A DNA stretch of 64,000 nt from Flavivirga eckloniae (GTDB lineage Bacteria > Bacteroidota > Bacteroidia > Flavobacteriales > Flavobacteriaceae). Where the stretch lies: assembly GCF_002886045.1 (NCBI RefSeq), contig NZ_CP025791.1, forward strand, positions 2,991,001 to 3,055,000, read 5' to 3'. How positions within the stretch are numbered: position 1 is the first letter of the stretch; each line of letters opens with the position of its first letter. The position numbers and the translations under genes are program-made. Of this stretch, positions 1 to 8,523 are shown one piece after another. Below the pieces are notes generated by a model. It ran no database searches. It was not told where the DNA came from and saw only the letters and a list, made by a program, of their open reading frames with translations.

Positions 1-63
1 TACGGTAAGAACCAGAATAGGAATTATAACTTTCTTTTTTATTAAATGTTTCATAGTGGGCAT
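1..63 (-). CDS. N-terminal fragment of an exported or membrane-anchored protein (cut by window edge)
   Basis: Seen: downstream of rnpA on the minus strand an open frame starts at ATG 63 (or the in-frame ATG at 54) and runs off the window. The second start gives MKHLIKKKVIIPILVLTV, a basic N-terminus followed by a hydrophobic run, as in a signal peptide or membrane anchor. It begins 6 bases after the rnpA stop, so it is probably co-transcribed. Known: in Flavobacteriaceae rnpA is often followed by an S41 C-terminal processing peptidase, which has such a leader. That identity is inference, because no catalytic region is inside the window. Confidence 0.5.
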   Translation of the reverse strand, partial: MPTMKHLIKKKVIIPILVLTV

Positions 64-69
64 ATGTTA

Positions 70-444
70 TTATTGTAAAACTTTGTTGGAAAATTTTTCG
101 AACAAACGCTTCATTCTTGATTCTACTTGAGTAAAGGTTGGTTTTTCTTTGCCAATGTACAAAATCATAAACGCATATTGTGTTGTAATGTTGTTAAAAT
201 GCTCAGCTTTGTTAAGTCTGTAAGCCTCTCGCAATAATCGTTTTATACGATTTCTATCCACGGCAGTTTTAAAATTTCGCTTACTTACAGAAACACCAGT
301 TTTGGCAATTAGGTCCTCATCAAAACGGGTTTCAAGATAAACTAACCGCAAAGGAAAGGCAGAAACAGAACGTCCTTCTTTAAACAATTGCTCTATAAGC
401 TTCTTGCTTTTTAGCTTTTCTTTTTTGGGATACGATGCTGACAT
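70..444 (-). CDS. rnpA: Ribonuclease P protein component
   Basis: Protein subunit of RNase P, which binds the catalytic RNA and helps recognise the 5' leader of pre-tRNA. The 124-residue product has the usual family length. It carries the basic RNR signature helix (RNRIKRLLREAYR, about residues 63-75) and the N-terminal KKEKLKSKKLIEQLF segment typical of RnpA. The frame stays open for 37 codons upstream, but those residues (hydrophobic, Cys/Tyr-rich) do not resemble RnpA, so the ATG at 444 is taken as the start. A putative exported protein follows 6 bases later on the same strand. The divergent GCS-CBS gene begins 128 bases away. Confidence 0.95.
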   Translation of the reverse strand: MSASYPKKEKLKSKKLIEQLFKEGRSVSAFPLRLVYLETRFDEDLIAKTGVSVSKRNFKTAVDRNRIKRLLREAYRLNKAEHFNNITTQYAFMILYIGKEKPTFTQVESRMKRLFEKFSNKVLQ

Positions 445-478
445 AAATTTATATAAGATTACAAAAATAGAAATAACT

Positions 479-490
479 CTACGATCGTAG
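479..490. promoter_or_regulatory. 12-bp perfect palindrome between divergent genes
   Basis: CTACGATCGTAG lies in the 128-base gap between rnpA (minus) and the GCS-CBS gene (plus). Its position suits an operator for either gene, but palindromes of this size also arise by chance and no regulator can be named. Confidence 0.25.
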
Positions 491-572
491 CAATCAAGCA
501 TGATAAAAATCATTTTTAAACTCGATGAATAGCAGTAATTTAATGGTTTTAACAAACACTAAACTATTAAAA

Positions 573-2429
573 ATGGGCGATTTAAATGTGACAAAATTAA
601 AGACCAAAAAAGATAGAGCCAATTATATCCACCATTTATTGAACGACATTAAAGCACTTGATTTAATGATCGATAAAGGTATGATAGAGAAAGATGTTTT
701 TAGAATAGGTGCAGAACAGGAGTTTTGTTTGGTTAACGATCAATTTTTACCAGAAAGTAAATCGTTAGAAATTTTAAAAGATATTGATGATGAACATTTT
801 ACTACAGAAATAAGTAATTTTAATTTAGAGATAAATCTCGATGTTTTAGAACTTGGAAATACTTGCTTTTCTCAATTGCACAAGCAACTAGAAATGTTAC
901 TGGAAAAAGCAAAAAAAGCAGCTTCTAAAAAAGGTGTTAAAATCGTGCTAACCGGCATTTTGCCATCACTTTCTATTAATAATGCCAACGTGAAGAGTAT
1001 GACCAATGTTGAGCGTTATTCTGTATTGAACGATGCTATAAAAGGCATCAGGCGGCAAAATTTCGATATCCATATTAAAGGAGTCGATGAATTAAATTTA
1101 TTGCATGATTCGGTTATGTTGGAAGGCTGCAATACCAGTTTTCAGATGCATTTACAACTAAGTCCAAAAACCTTTGTAGACAATTACAATTGGGCACAAG
1201 CCATTTCCGGACCTGTTTTAAGTGCCTGTACTAATTCTCCAATGTTGTTTGGTAAAGAGCTTTGGAGAGAAACCCGAATAGCGTTATTTACGCAAAGTGT
1301 CGATACCAGGGCTAATTCATATTTGTTAAACGAAAAACAATCGCGGGTTAGTTTTGGCAGCAGATGGCACACGGGATCGATAACCGATATTTTTAAAGAT
1401 AATATTTCCAGGTTTAGAAGTTTTATAACTACAGATTTTATTAAGGATAGTGTGGATATGTTAAACAATAATGAAGTTCCGGGGCTAAAAGCTTTGGGGC
1501 TGCATAATGGTACGGTATATCCCTGGAATCGGGTTTGCTATGGAAGAACAAATGGTAAACCAAACTTAAGAATTGAAAACCGGTATATTCCCGCTGGCCC
1601 AACAATTACAGATGAAATTGCAAATATGGCATTTTGGGTTGGAGTCATGTTAGGTAAACCCAAAAAGTATAACAACATACACAAGCAATGGGATTTTAAA
1701 GATATAAAAATGAATTTCTTTAATGCTGCTCGATATGGTATGGCTACCCAGTTTTTTTGGAATGGCAGCTATATTTCCAGTTACGATTTAATATTGAATG
1801 AGCTTTTACCTATGGCCTATAAAGGGTTGTATAGTGCCGGTGTGTCGCCACAAGACGCAGAGAGTTATTTAAGGGTTATAAAAAACAGAATACAAGCTCA
1901 TAGTGGTTCAGAATGGCTTATTAGAAATTATAGGCGATTATTAAAACACCATAAACGCTATGAGGCTATGCAAGTATTAACGTCTAAAATGTACGAAAAG
2001 CAAGAAAAAGGTTATCCGGTTTCTACTTGGGGTAGACTGTTTGGAGAAAATGATTTTCCTTTTATAAAACCAAAGGTTGTAAAGCATATTATGAGTTCCG
2101 ATATTTTTTCTGTTGATAAAAAAGATAGTGTCGAACTGGTTTTAAACATCATGAAATGGAAAAACATTCATCATATGCCAGTTATAAATGGCGATAGGGA
2201 ATTGATTGGTTTAATAAGTTGGAACGATGTTAAGTCATATTTAGAAAAAACAAAACGATTAGACGATTCGGTTAATAAAATAATGAAGACAGATGTTATT
2301 ACTACGGAAGAGTATGTGCCTGTAGAAGAAGCAAAAAGAATAATGGACAATCATAAAATAGGTAGTCTTCCGGTAATAAAAAATAAAAAATTATTAGGAC
2401 TAATTACAAGAAACGATTTTAATGGATGA
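573..2429 (+). CDS. Glutamate-cysteine ligase-like (GCS2 family) protein with C-terminal CBS-domain pair
   Basis: Probable carboxylate-amine ligase of the GCS2/YbdK-like superfamily fused to two CBS modules. Seen: an early IGAEQEFCL motif, as in the ATP/substrate-binding strand of this family; LRIENRYIPAGPT near the middle, recalling the conserved R-x-E segment; and the last 115 or so residues forming two CBS repeats (KHIMSSDIFSVDKKDSVEL... and NKIMKTDVITTEEYVPVEEA..., each ending in LIGLIS or LLGLIT). CBS pairs normally bind adenine nucleotides, so regulation by energy state is inferred. In-frame starts also exist at 525 and 543; 573 is preferred because the residues before it are low-complexity. 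The deacylase gene follows with a 4-base overlap, implying translational coupling. The substrate is unknown. Confidence 0.8.
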   Translation: MGDLNVTKLKTKKDRANYIHHLLNDIKALDLMIDKGMIEKDVFRIGAEQEFCLVNDQFLPESKSLEILKDIDDEHFTTEISNFNLEINLDVLELGNTCFSQLHKQLEMLLEKAKKAASKKGVKIVLTGILPSLSINNANVKSMTNVERYSVLNDAIKGIRRQNFDIHIKGVDELNLLHDSVMLEGCNTSFQMHLQLSPKTFVDNYNWAQAISGPVLSACTNSPMLFGKELWRETRIALFTQSVDTRANSYLLNEKQSRVSFGSRWHTGSITDIFKDNISRFRSFITTDFIKDSVDMLNNNEVPGLKALGLHNGTVYPWNRVCYGRTNGKPNLRIENRYIPAGPTITDEIANMAFWVGVMLGKPKKYNNIHKQWDFKDIKMNFFNAARYGMATQFFWNGSYISSYDLILNELLPMAYKGLYSAGVSPQDAESYLRVIKNRIQAHSGSEWLIRNYRRLLKHHKRYEAMQVLTSKMYEKQEKGYPVSTWGRLFGENDFPFIKPKVVKHIMSSDIFSVDKKDSVELVLNIMKWKNIHHMPVINGDRELIGLISWNDVKSYLEKTKRLDDSVNKIMKTDVITTEEYVPVEEAKRIMDNHKIGSLPVIKNKKLLGLITRNDFNG

Positions 2430-3625
2430 TAGATGTATACAGTAAAGCATGTAATAATAGCATAACCGTAAAAAGATTGCTTGGTAAAATTGAGGGGTCA
2501 AAACCAGGTCCAACCATGGTGTTTTTTGGTGGAATTCATGGTAATGAAACATCAGGGGTTTTTGCTTTAAAAGATGTTTTACAAGCCATAGATCCTTTAA
2601 AGGTTAAAGGAACAGTTTATGGTGTTACGGGAAATTTAAAAGCACTTAAAGTAAACCAGAGATATCTTGAAGAAGACCTAAATAGACTTTGGACTAAAGC
2701 GCGTATTCAAATTATTAAAAACAAGGAGATTTTAAATGATGAAGAAAAGGAACTACTAGAGCTATCGAGTGTTTTAAACCATATTTTAAAAACCGAAAAA
2801 CCGCCGTTCTATTTTATAGATTTACATACAACATCTAGTAAAACATTGCCTTTTATAACAATTAATGATGCCTTGATAAACCGAAAATTTTCCAAGCACT
2901 TCCCCGTGCCTATTGTACTAGGTATTGAAGAATATTTAAACGGGCCGTTGTTAAGTTATATAAACGAATTGGGTTATGTATCCTTAGGCTTTGAGTCTGG
3001 ACAGCATGACGATTTAAGCTCTATTACCAACAACAAGGCATTTATACATTTAGCTTTAGTTTTTGCTGGTATATTAAAAAAAGAACAAGTACCCGATTTT
3101 TCGAATTATTACAAACAACTTCAAAAACAAGCGACTAACATTGTTGATGTTTTTGAAGTCGTTTATCTTCATAAAATACAACCCTTTGAAAGCTTTAGTA
3201 TGATTAATGGTTTTAAAAGTTTTCAGGCTATTAATAAAGATGTTCCAATTGCAGTAAGCAACCGCAAAGAATTAAAGGCAAAATATAAAGGGCGTATATT
3301 TATGCCTTTGTACCAGACTAAAGGTGCCGAAGGGTTTTTTATTATAAGACGAATACATCCGTTTTTTTTAAAACTATCAACACTTTTAAGGCGTATAAAA
3401 TTTGATAGTTTATTAATTGCTTTACCCGGTGTTTCTTGGTTAAACAGAAAAGGAGGTGTCTTACAGGTTAACTTAAAGGTAGCCAGATATTTTGTTAAAT
3501 CATTTTTTCATCTGCTGGGCTACAGAAACAAGCAAATTACCAGAACGCACTTAAGACTTAATAACCGAGAACGTGTTGCGAAAACAAAGATGTATAAAAC
3601 AGAAAGGTGGTTTAAACAGGGTTAA
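2426..3625 (+). CDS. Succinylglutamate desuccinylase/aspartoacylase-family zinc deacylase
   Basis: M14-type zinc hydrolase removing an acyl group from an N-acyl amino acid or small peptide. Seen: FFGGIHGNETSG around residues 33-44 provides the first zinc His and Glu; EEDLNRLW near residue 80 is the conserved (E/D)DLNR motif; IDLHTTSS near 133 carries the second zinc His; GFESGQHDD near 190 fits the catalytic Glu region. At 399 residues it is longer than a minimal aspartoacylase, with a basic C-terminal tail of about 80 residues. Its start overlaps the stop of the GCS-CBS gene by 4 bases, so the two probably act on one metabolite, one making and the other hydrolysing an amide bond. Its tail overlaps the convergent membrane-protein gene by 14 bases. 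Confidence 0.85.
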   Translation: MIDVYSKACNNSITVKRLLGKIEGSKPGPTMVFFGGIHGNETSGVFALKDVLQAIDPLKVKGTVYGVTGNLKALKVNQRYLEEDLNRLWTKARIQIIKNKEILNDEEKELLELSSVLNHILKTEKPPFYFIDLHTTSSKTLPFITINDALINRKFSKHFPVPIVLGIEEYLNGPLLSYINELGYVSLGFESGQHDDLSSITNNKAFIHLALVFAGILKKEQVPDFSNYYKQLQKQATNIVDVFEVVYLHKIQPFESFSMINGFKSFQAINKDVPIAVSNRKELKAKYKGRIFMPLYQTKGAEGFFIIRRIHPFFLKLSTLLRRIKFDSLLIALPGVSWLNRKGGVLQVNLKVARYFVKSFFHLLGYRNKQITRTHLRLNNRERVAKTKMYKTERWFKQG

Positions 3626-4325
3626 CGACTGTCTTATCAGCGATAATTTGTTTAAGCTTATAAAACATCCATAAGCCGACCAATGCTCTCATTATGGGTT
3701 GATAAATTATACTAAAGTATTCTACACATTGTTCTATTAATTCAGATTGCCAAAATTCATTTCCAAAAGCAATTAAGTTGCCAAATCCCCAAATTAATAA
3801 GAGGTAAGCAAGTATACGATCTATCTTGGTACTACCAAAGAGGCTAATTCCGTAGCAGATATTTCCCAAGGCAAATGCCACAATGAACAAGCCAAAAAGA
3901 GCATAACCAATTAACCCAGCATGCTCCATGTTAATTTTTATCATCTCTTGAATTGCAAAGTCATTAGTTTCGATATAAGATCTACGGAGATTGTTCAAGT
4001 AGAAAAAAACGAACATTTGCCGAAAGATTTCCGTGAATGAAAATACCGCAAAAAACACAAAACCAGCAATTGTAAATCCAGGGCTCTTTTTAAACTGAAT
4101 CAATAAAAAACCAAGCATGGCAATTAATACAAATAAGCAATGTGCAATAATCCAGAATTTACTAGTAATGTATTTTGAATTTTCAAATACTCTAATCCGT
4201 TCATCAAAACTCAATTCACCTAATTCAAACAGACTTGAGTGAATTCCTAGTGTTGTAATTACAGACAACAGGCAGCAAACAATAGCAAGTAAAAGGAATC
4301 TTTTGTACTGAGTATTAATTACCAT
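3612..4325 (-). CDS. Polytopic membrane protein, function unknown
   Basis: 237 residues with about six or seven hydrophobic segments: at the N-terminus (FLLLAIVCCLLSVITTL), then WIIAHCLFVLIAMLGFLL, GFVFFAVFSF, LIGYALFGLFIVAFALGN, ILAYLLLIWGFGNLIAFG and a C-terminal one near IMRALVGLWMFYKL. Polar loops between segments 1-2 and 3-4 are the only sizeable soluble parts. No catalytic or transporter motif was recognised. A DUF4386-like assignment is conceivable but not supported by a specific motif. It is convergent with the deacylase gene (14-base overlap) and stands alone on its strand. Confidence 0.7.
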   Translation of the reverse strand: MVINTQYKRFLLLAIVCCLLSVITTLGIHSSLFELGELSFDERIRVFENSKYITSKFWIIAHCLFVLIAMLGFLLIQFKKSPGFTIAGFVFFAVFSFTEIFRQMFVFFYLNNLRRSYIETNDFAIQEMIKINMEHAGLIGYALFGLFIVAFALGNICYGISLFGSTKIDRILAYLLLIWGFGNLIAFGNEFWQSELIEQCVEYFSIIYQPIMRALVGLWMFYKLKQIIADKTVVNPV

Positions 4326-4480
4326 AATTTATTTATTATTAGAGGTTAATAAAAATAAATATAGTTTAAATATTACACAATAGCAGTTAAAAAGAAACGT
4401 CTAACGATCGTTAAGACATGAATTACATCAATAAGACTTGTTCTCTGCAAGCATAAAAAAACATAAACACACTAAATAAG

Positions 4481-4518
4481 AAAAGCCGAAGCAAATTACT
4501 TTTTCTGCTACGGCTTTT
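4481..4518 (-). terminator. Intrinsic terminator for the SDR/barrel-protein operon
   Basis: Arms AAAAGCCGAAGCA and TGCTACGGCTTTT pair in 12 of 13 positions around a 12-base loop. They sit 9 bases beyond the stop of the minus-strand dehydrogenase gene, and T-rich sequence flanks both sides. Confidence 0.7.
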
Positions 4519-4527
4519 AAGTCATTA

Positions 4528-5286
4528 TTAAAAATTTACCACACCACCGTCTATCGAAATTTCTTCCCCAATAACAAAAGACGATTCGCTAGATGCCAAA
4601 TAAACGGCGGCTTTTCCAATATCGGAAGGCTGGCCGATGCGTTCTACAGGAATAAGACTTGCAAAATTCTCTTTTGCTTGTAGAGCAACTTCATTCGACA
4701 ACCCTAATTTACCAAATAGCGGCGTATCAATCGTTCCAGGACTGATGGTATTTACTCTGATATTCTTTTTGAGCAAATCTCTGGAGAATGTTCGTGAAAA
4801 AGAACGTACTCCAGCTTTCGCAGCACTATATACAGTTAAACCATCAAATGCCTTTTGTGTAGCAATGGAAGCAACTAAAATTATAGATGCCCCATTGTTT
4901 AGATATGGTAAAGACTTTTGTACCGTAAAAAAGACACTTTTTAAGTTCAAATCGACCATTCTATCAAAATCTTCTTCAGTAGTGCTTTCCAAAGAACCTA
5001 AAGACCCATTACCTATAGCACCTCCAGCATTGACCACAAGAATGTCAATTTTTCCATACTTATCTGTTGTTCTAGAAAAAATGCTTTCTAGTTGATCAAT
5101 ATTTGTTACATCGGTTTGTATACCCATAAAGTTGTTTCTTAATGCAGCAACAGCGGTTTCAATGGTTTTAAGGTTTCTTCCAACAATACTTCCCACAGCA
5201 CCTTCTTGGTCAAACTCTTTTGCAATACCAAGACCTATACCACTATTACCGCCTGTAACGACGGCTACTTTATTTTTTAATCTCAT
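4528..5286 (-). CDS. Short-chain dehydrogenase/reductase (SDR)
   Basis: NAD(P)-dependent oxidoreductase of the classical SDR family. Seen: the Rossmann motif TGGNSGIG at residues 12-19, the structural NAGG motif near 88, a catalytic Ser in the VASIA strand near 137, and catalytic YSAAK near 153-157. The C-terminal SSFVIGEEISIDGG is the usual SDR ending. Length (252 residues) is normal. An in-frame ATG at 5340 would add 18 residues and overlap the upstream gene by 47 bases. ATG 5286 leaves a 7-base gap and starts right at the MRLKNKVAVVTGG core, so it is preferred. It is the second gene of an operon with the secreted barrel protein, divergent from an HxlR regulator that probably controls both. 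The substrate cannot be deduced. Confidence 0.92.
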   Translation of the reverse strand: MRLKNKVAVVTGGNSGIGLGIAKEFDQEGAVGSIVGRNLKTIETAVAALRNNFMGIQTDVTNIDQLESIFSRTTDKYGKIDILVVNAGGAIGNGSLGSLESTTEEDFDRMVDLNLKSVFFTVQKSLPYLNNGASIILVASIATQKAFDGLTVYSAAKAGVRSFSRTFSRDLLKKNIRVNTISPGTIDTPLFGKLGLSNEVALQAKENFASLIPVERIGQPSDIGKAAVYLASSESSFVIGEEISIDGGVVNF

Positions 5287-5293
5287 TAAGCTA

Positions 5294-6079
5294 TCAATTT
5301 TGAATTTGTTGAATGTTGATTTTTGCAAATACAGGCTCAAAAGTATCTATAGCTTTTAGCAGTATAGGAAGTGCTTTTGTTTTAAAATCTTCATTGGAAA
5401 ATAATTTTTCTTTGTCCTCAAGACTTCTCCACTCTACAATGAATTGCATTTGTGGCTCGAAAGTAGCTTGACCTTTTGAATCTATACTTTGAAACATCGC
5501 TTTAAACTCTGGATAATCTCCACCATAACTGCGTTTTATTGGTTCAGCTATTTTATTGTACTCTTGCAGTATTTTACCGCCATTTTCTACAAGGTTGGCA
5601 GTACCGATTTCATATACCTTATTAGCGTTAAAAGCTATTTGGGTATCTTCCTTTACTTTGAACCATCCAAAATGCATGTCGCCTTGAATGGCAGCATCTC
5701 GTAATGGAACTATTTTTTTGTAACGTTTATCCTTTAAAAAATCAAGTCTTGATTGCGGACTATCCCATTCAAAAATACCAACTAAGTTTACGTTGAATTT
5801 TTCGCTTTCAGATTTTACAACGGAAAAAGAAATAAATGGTTTACCTGCATATTCTGCCGCAATTTTTGTTGCCTTCTCAAAATACTCATTTAAAGAAGTT
5901 GCTTCTTCAGGGATTATGGTAGCATATGCAAACTCATAAACCTTGTTTTTTTTAAATGTTACCTCGGTTACTTTTTCAGAATAAGTACATGTTTTTGAAC
6001 AGTCTTTTTTTTGAGCCTGAATGTTTAGAGCAAAAAAAACCGTAAGTATCAATGCTAAATTTAGATTTCTAATTTTCAT
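5294..6079 (-). CDS. Secreted protein with two dimeric alpha/beta-barrel-like repeats
   Basis: 261 residues with a cleavable signal peptide (MKIRNLNLALILTVFFALNIQAQ). Two similar halves follow: each starts with a KVYE(F/I) strand (FKKNKVYEFAYATI near 44 and FNANKVYEIGTANL near 150) and contains a xVG-I/V-W strand (LVGIFEW, QFIVEWRS), as in NIPSNAP/antibiotic-monooxygenase-type barrels. Inference: a periplasmic or surface two-domain barrel formed by duplication. It is first in the operon with the SDR gene and divergent from the HxlR regulator 92 bases away. No cofactor-binding residues are evident. Confidence 0.65.
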   Translation of the reverse strand: MKIRNLNLALILTVFFALNIQAQKKDCSKTCTYSEKVTEVTFKKNKVYEFAYATIIPEEATSLNEYFEKATKIAAEYAGKPFISFSVVKSESEKFNVNLVGIFEWDSPQSRLDFLKDKRYKKIVPLRDAAIQGDMHFGWFKVKEDTQIAFNANKVYEIGTANLVENGGKILQEYNKIAEPIKRSYGGDYPEFKAMFQSIDSKGQATFEPQMQFIVEWRSLEDKEKLFSNEDFKTKALPILLKAIDTFEPVFAKINIQQIQN

Positions 6080-6171
6080 AATGATTTCTTTAAGATTTTA
6101 ATTATGACACAAAACTATTTTATATATTTAAACAATAAAAAAAGTTAAGTACATACAAAAAGGTTCGTACT

Positions 6172-6534
6172 ATGCGGAAAGTAAATTCAACCAATTACGA
6201 AAATCAAAAAATACTCGAAATGTCTTGTGGTTTATCCTATGCAGTAGAACTGCTAAATGGGCGTTGGAAAATAAATGTCCTTTGGAATCTTGCCAAAGAA
6301 GTGCATCGTTACGGTCAAATGAAACGAAATATTCCTGGTATTTCTGAAAAAATGTTAACGCAGCGATTACGAGATTTAGAAAAAGAAGGACTAATTATTC
6401 GAAAAGACTTTAAAACCATACCTCCACATGTTGAATATCATTTAACCGACTCTGGAAAAGAATTAATTCCAATTTTAGAGCAAATGTGTAGATGGGGAAA
6501 CAGAATTAGAGAGGAAACGAATGTATCGTATTAG
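6172..6534 (+). CDS. HxlR-family winged-helix transcriptional regulator
   Basis: 120-residue HxlR/MarR-like DNA-binding protein. Seen: the early Cys typical of many HxlR proteins (EMSCGLSYAVELL, Cys near 19), the family core LNGRWKINVLWNL, and the winged-helix region GISEKMLTQRLRDLEKEGLI followed by the wing HVEYHLTDSGKEL. It faces the SDR/barrel operon across a 92-base divergent promoter region. Known: HxlR regulators usually control a divergent oxidoreductase and many sense electrophiles or quinones through the Cys. Control of the SDR operon is inferred. Confidence 0.92.
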   Translation: MRKVNSTNYENQKILEMSCGLSYAVELLNGRWKINVLWNLAKEVHRYGQMKRNIPGISEKMLTQRLRDLEKEGLIIRKDFKTIPPHVEYHLTDSGKELIPILEQMCRWGNRIREETNVSY

Positions 6535-6581
6535 GCCAACAGAGAACAAGATCTATAAATAATAGTGTTTTAAATAGAAAT

Positions 6582-7784
6582 ATGAAAAAAACGATTATTA
6601 CTCTAATATTGAGTGCCTCACTTCATTTCAGCTTTTGTCAGATCAATAGCACCACATCAGACAAACTAACTCAAGAACTAGAGAACATACATGTCCGAGG
6701 TCATATTAATGGGTTTTCGGTTGCGATTGTCGACCAAACTAATATACTATTCACAAAAGGTTTTGGACACGCTGATATTCAGAAAAACTTAGAATATACA
6801 GAAAATACTATTCAGAATATTGGCTCTATTTCAAAGACTTTTATTGGTGTTGCATTGCTTAAAGCACAAGAGCTTGACAAACTAAAACTTGATGACCCGA
6901 TAAACAAGTATTTACCGTTTGAGGTAATAAATCCATATTTTCCAAACGAAGTAATAACAATAAGACAATTAACCACACATACTTCTGGTATTAAAGACAC
7001 TTCAAGCTACGAGAAATATGGATATGTTTTAAAAGAAAAAGATAATGAAGGCACTAAAGTAAATCGCAATTTTCGTTTACCAAGTGACATGATGACTCAA
7101 AGTACGTTTCTAAAAAAGATTTTGAGTGCGGATGGGAAATGGTATAAGAAAAGTAATTTTTTTAAGAACAGACCAGGAGAAAAGTTTGAATATTCAAATA
7201 TCGCAGCAGGTTTAGCAGCTCTTATTTTGGAAAATGCAACCGATGAGTCATTTAGTAAGTTTACAAATGAGCATATTTTTAAACCATTAAATATGTTAAA
7301 TACTGGTTGGAGTTTTAAGGAGATAAATATTTCAAAACACTCTAAACTTTATGCAAATAAAAAAACCGAATTAGCCTTTTATCAATTAGTAACTTATCCA
7401 GACGGAGGGTTAATTATATCATCATCCAATTTAGGAAAGTATCTTTGCGAATTAATTGCTGGCTTTGATGGTAACGGTAAAATCTTGAATAAAAAAAGTT
7501 ATGGAGAGCTGTTCAAACCACAATTGACAGAAGATCACTTTGAAGAAAGAAATGATCGAGCCTATAACGATGAATATAATATGGGCGTTTTTATGGGAAT
7601 TTCAGCTCAAGACCAAATTGGTCATACCGGAGGAGATCCAGGAGTGACAACATATATGTTTTTTAATACGAAGACCAGAATAGGTAAAATTCTAATTGTA
7701 AATACTAACCTTAACAAAGAAGGCGTAAAAGAATTTATCGACATATGGAAAAAGTTAGAAGAATATGAAAACCAATTAAATTAG
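6582..7784 (+). CDS. Exported serine hydrolase, beta-lactamase class C/S12 family (copy 1)
   Basis: 400 residues with an N-terminal signal peptide (hydrophobic SASLHFSFCQ). Penicillin-binding-protein-like serine hydrolase. Seen: the SxxK nucleophile motif in GSISKTF (about residues 82-88), YSN near 204 as the second triad motif, and HTGGDPG near 347 in place of the KTG element. Lengths and spacing fit S12 enzymes such as D-aminopeptidases, esterases and PBP4* types; real beta-lactamase activity cannot be read from sequence. This is one of three S12 genes in 13 kb that differ enough to be separate acquisitions rather than tandem copies. A short hairpin (AGCGGA/TCCGCT) just after the stop is followed by the 120-base repeat shared with 10860. 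Confidence 0.88.
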   Translation: MKKTIITLILSASLHFSFCQINSTTSDKLTQELENIHVRGHINGFSVAIVDQTNILFTKGFGHADIQKNLEYTENTIQNIGSISKTFIGVALLKAQELDKLKLDDPINKYLPFEVINPYFPNEVITIRQLTTHTSGIKDTSSYEKYGYVLKEKDNEGTKVNRNFRLPSDMMTQSTFLKKILSADGKWYKKSNFFKNRPGEKFEYSNIAAGLAALILENATDESFSKFTNEHIFKPLNMLNTGWSFKEINISKHSKLYANKKTELAFYQLVTYPDGGLIISSSNLGKYLCELIAGFDGNGKILNKKSYGELFKPQLTEDHFEERNDRAYNDEYNMGVFMGISAQDQIGHTGGDPGVTTYMFFNTKTRIGKILIVNTNLNKEGVKEFIDIWKKLEEYENQLN

Positions 7785-7796
7785 CGGATAGTTCCG

Positions 7797-8012
7797 CTAG
7801 CGTTTGTTATACAACGAGTGCAGGTATAAATCTACTTTAATAAACACTTTTTATCTTTCTTATTTATTGGAAGAAACTTCACCTCTCCCGAAAGATATTT
7901 TCTATATTTGATTTACATATTTTGAAGATAAATCTTGCTCTATTACGTTTATCAGGATATATAGAAGTATAAAGGTAATAGAGGTATGTTTACATAATCA
8001 TTGTAGGTAATT
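7797..8012 (+). repeat. attC-like repeat unit, copy 1, with 69-base internal insertion
   Basis: Positions 7797-7919 match 10860-10979 over about 120 bases (shared blocks include ATTTATTGGAAGAAACTTCA and GATATTTTCTATATTTGATT). The outer left arm is ATACAAC and the right arm ATTGTAG (7999-8005), so the unit is an imperfect inverted repeat with AAC...(G/A)TT edges. Relative to the other copy, 69 bases lie between two TTTACATA copies. The next gene starts 4 bases after the unit. The repeat carries a promoter-like TATATTTG. Confidence 0.65.
7903..7910 (+). promoter_or_regulatory. Promoter -7-like element inside repeat copy 1
   Basis: TATATTTG matches the Bacteroidota -7 consensus TAnnTTTG and is preceded by a T-rich stretch. 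The identical element occurs at 10963, so the repeat may supply the promoter for the following gene. No clear -33 TTG at ideal spacing was found. Confidence 0.4.
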
Positions 8013-8016
8013 GAAT

Positions 8017-8523
8017 ATGTTATTAATCAAAAAAGAAATAATCGGAAAAGAAATCAGAGTTAACCTTGATGTGAATTTGATTTGGAGTGGAAATATTGAA
8101 ACGGGAATTACCAAAATTGAAGATACTGGAGGATTCGAGAAATATTCGAAGGCAACGTGGGAGGAGATTGATTACAAAGAGACCCCCGATTTGATTCTAG
8201 TTAAAGCCAAATTAAAGATGAGGTCAACTGCAGAAGGTGGCAGACAAACTGGGTTTACTAGTGGATTAAGACCTAATCATGTATTCGAATATGAAAATAA
8301 AAGAATAAAAGGCACTTGGATTGGTGATATTCAATTTGAAGGACAAGAGTTAATTATGCCTGGAGAGGAAAGAATTGTAACTGTTCGATTTTTATTTCAT
8401 ACGCCCATTGAGCAATACTTGACTATTGGAAGAAAGTGGTGGCTTCATGAAGGAGCTAGGTGTACAGGAGAGGTTGAGATAATAGAAATAAAACTACCTA
8501 CAACGAAATCTAAATTGTATTAA
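8017..8523 (+). CDS. Stand-alone protein resembling EF-Tu C-terminal domain (domain III)
   Basis: 168 residues from ATG 8017; an in-frame TTG at 8011 would add two residues but lies at the repeat edge. Seen: residues about 65-160 reproduce the order of EF-Tu domain III: STAEGGRQTGFTSGLRPNHVF (compare EEGGR-TPFFSGYRPQFYF in EF-Tu), then a MPGEERIVTVRF strand (compare MPGDN), then GRKWWLHEGARCTGEV (compare FAIREGGRTVGAGVV). No G-domain motif is present. Inference: a beta-barrel unit detached from the GTPase that may bind RNA or protein; it cannot be a translation factor. It lies in the cassette-like array, and its last codons and stop are inside the next attC-like hairpin. Confidence 0.7.
   Translation: MLLIKKEIIGKEIRVNLDVNLIWSGNIETGITKIEDTGGFEKYSKATWEEIDYKETPDLILVKAKLKMRSTAEGGRQTGFTSGLRPNHVFEYENKRIKGTWIGDIQFEGQELIMPGEERIVTVRFLFHTPIEQYLTIGRKWWLHEGARCTGEVEIIEIKLPTTKSKLY

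Noticed and set aside
4398-4417. Near-palindrome GTCTAACGATCGTTAAGAC as an operator
   Set aside because: It lies between a gene start (minus) and a terminator for the other unit, and is not exact; too weak to list as a site.
4637-5359. Plus-strand frames opposite the SDR gene
   Set aside because: They are antisense shadows of the clear SDR coding sequence.
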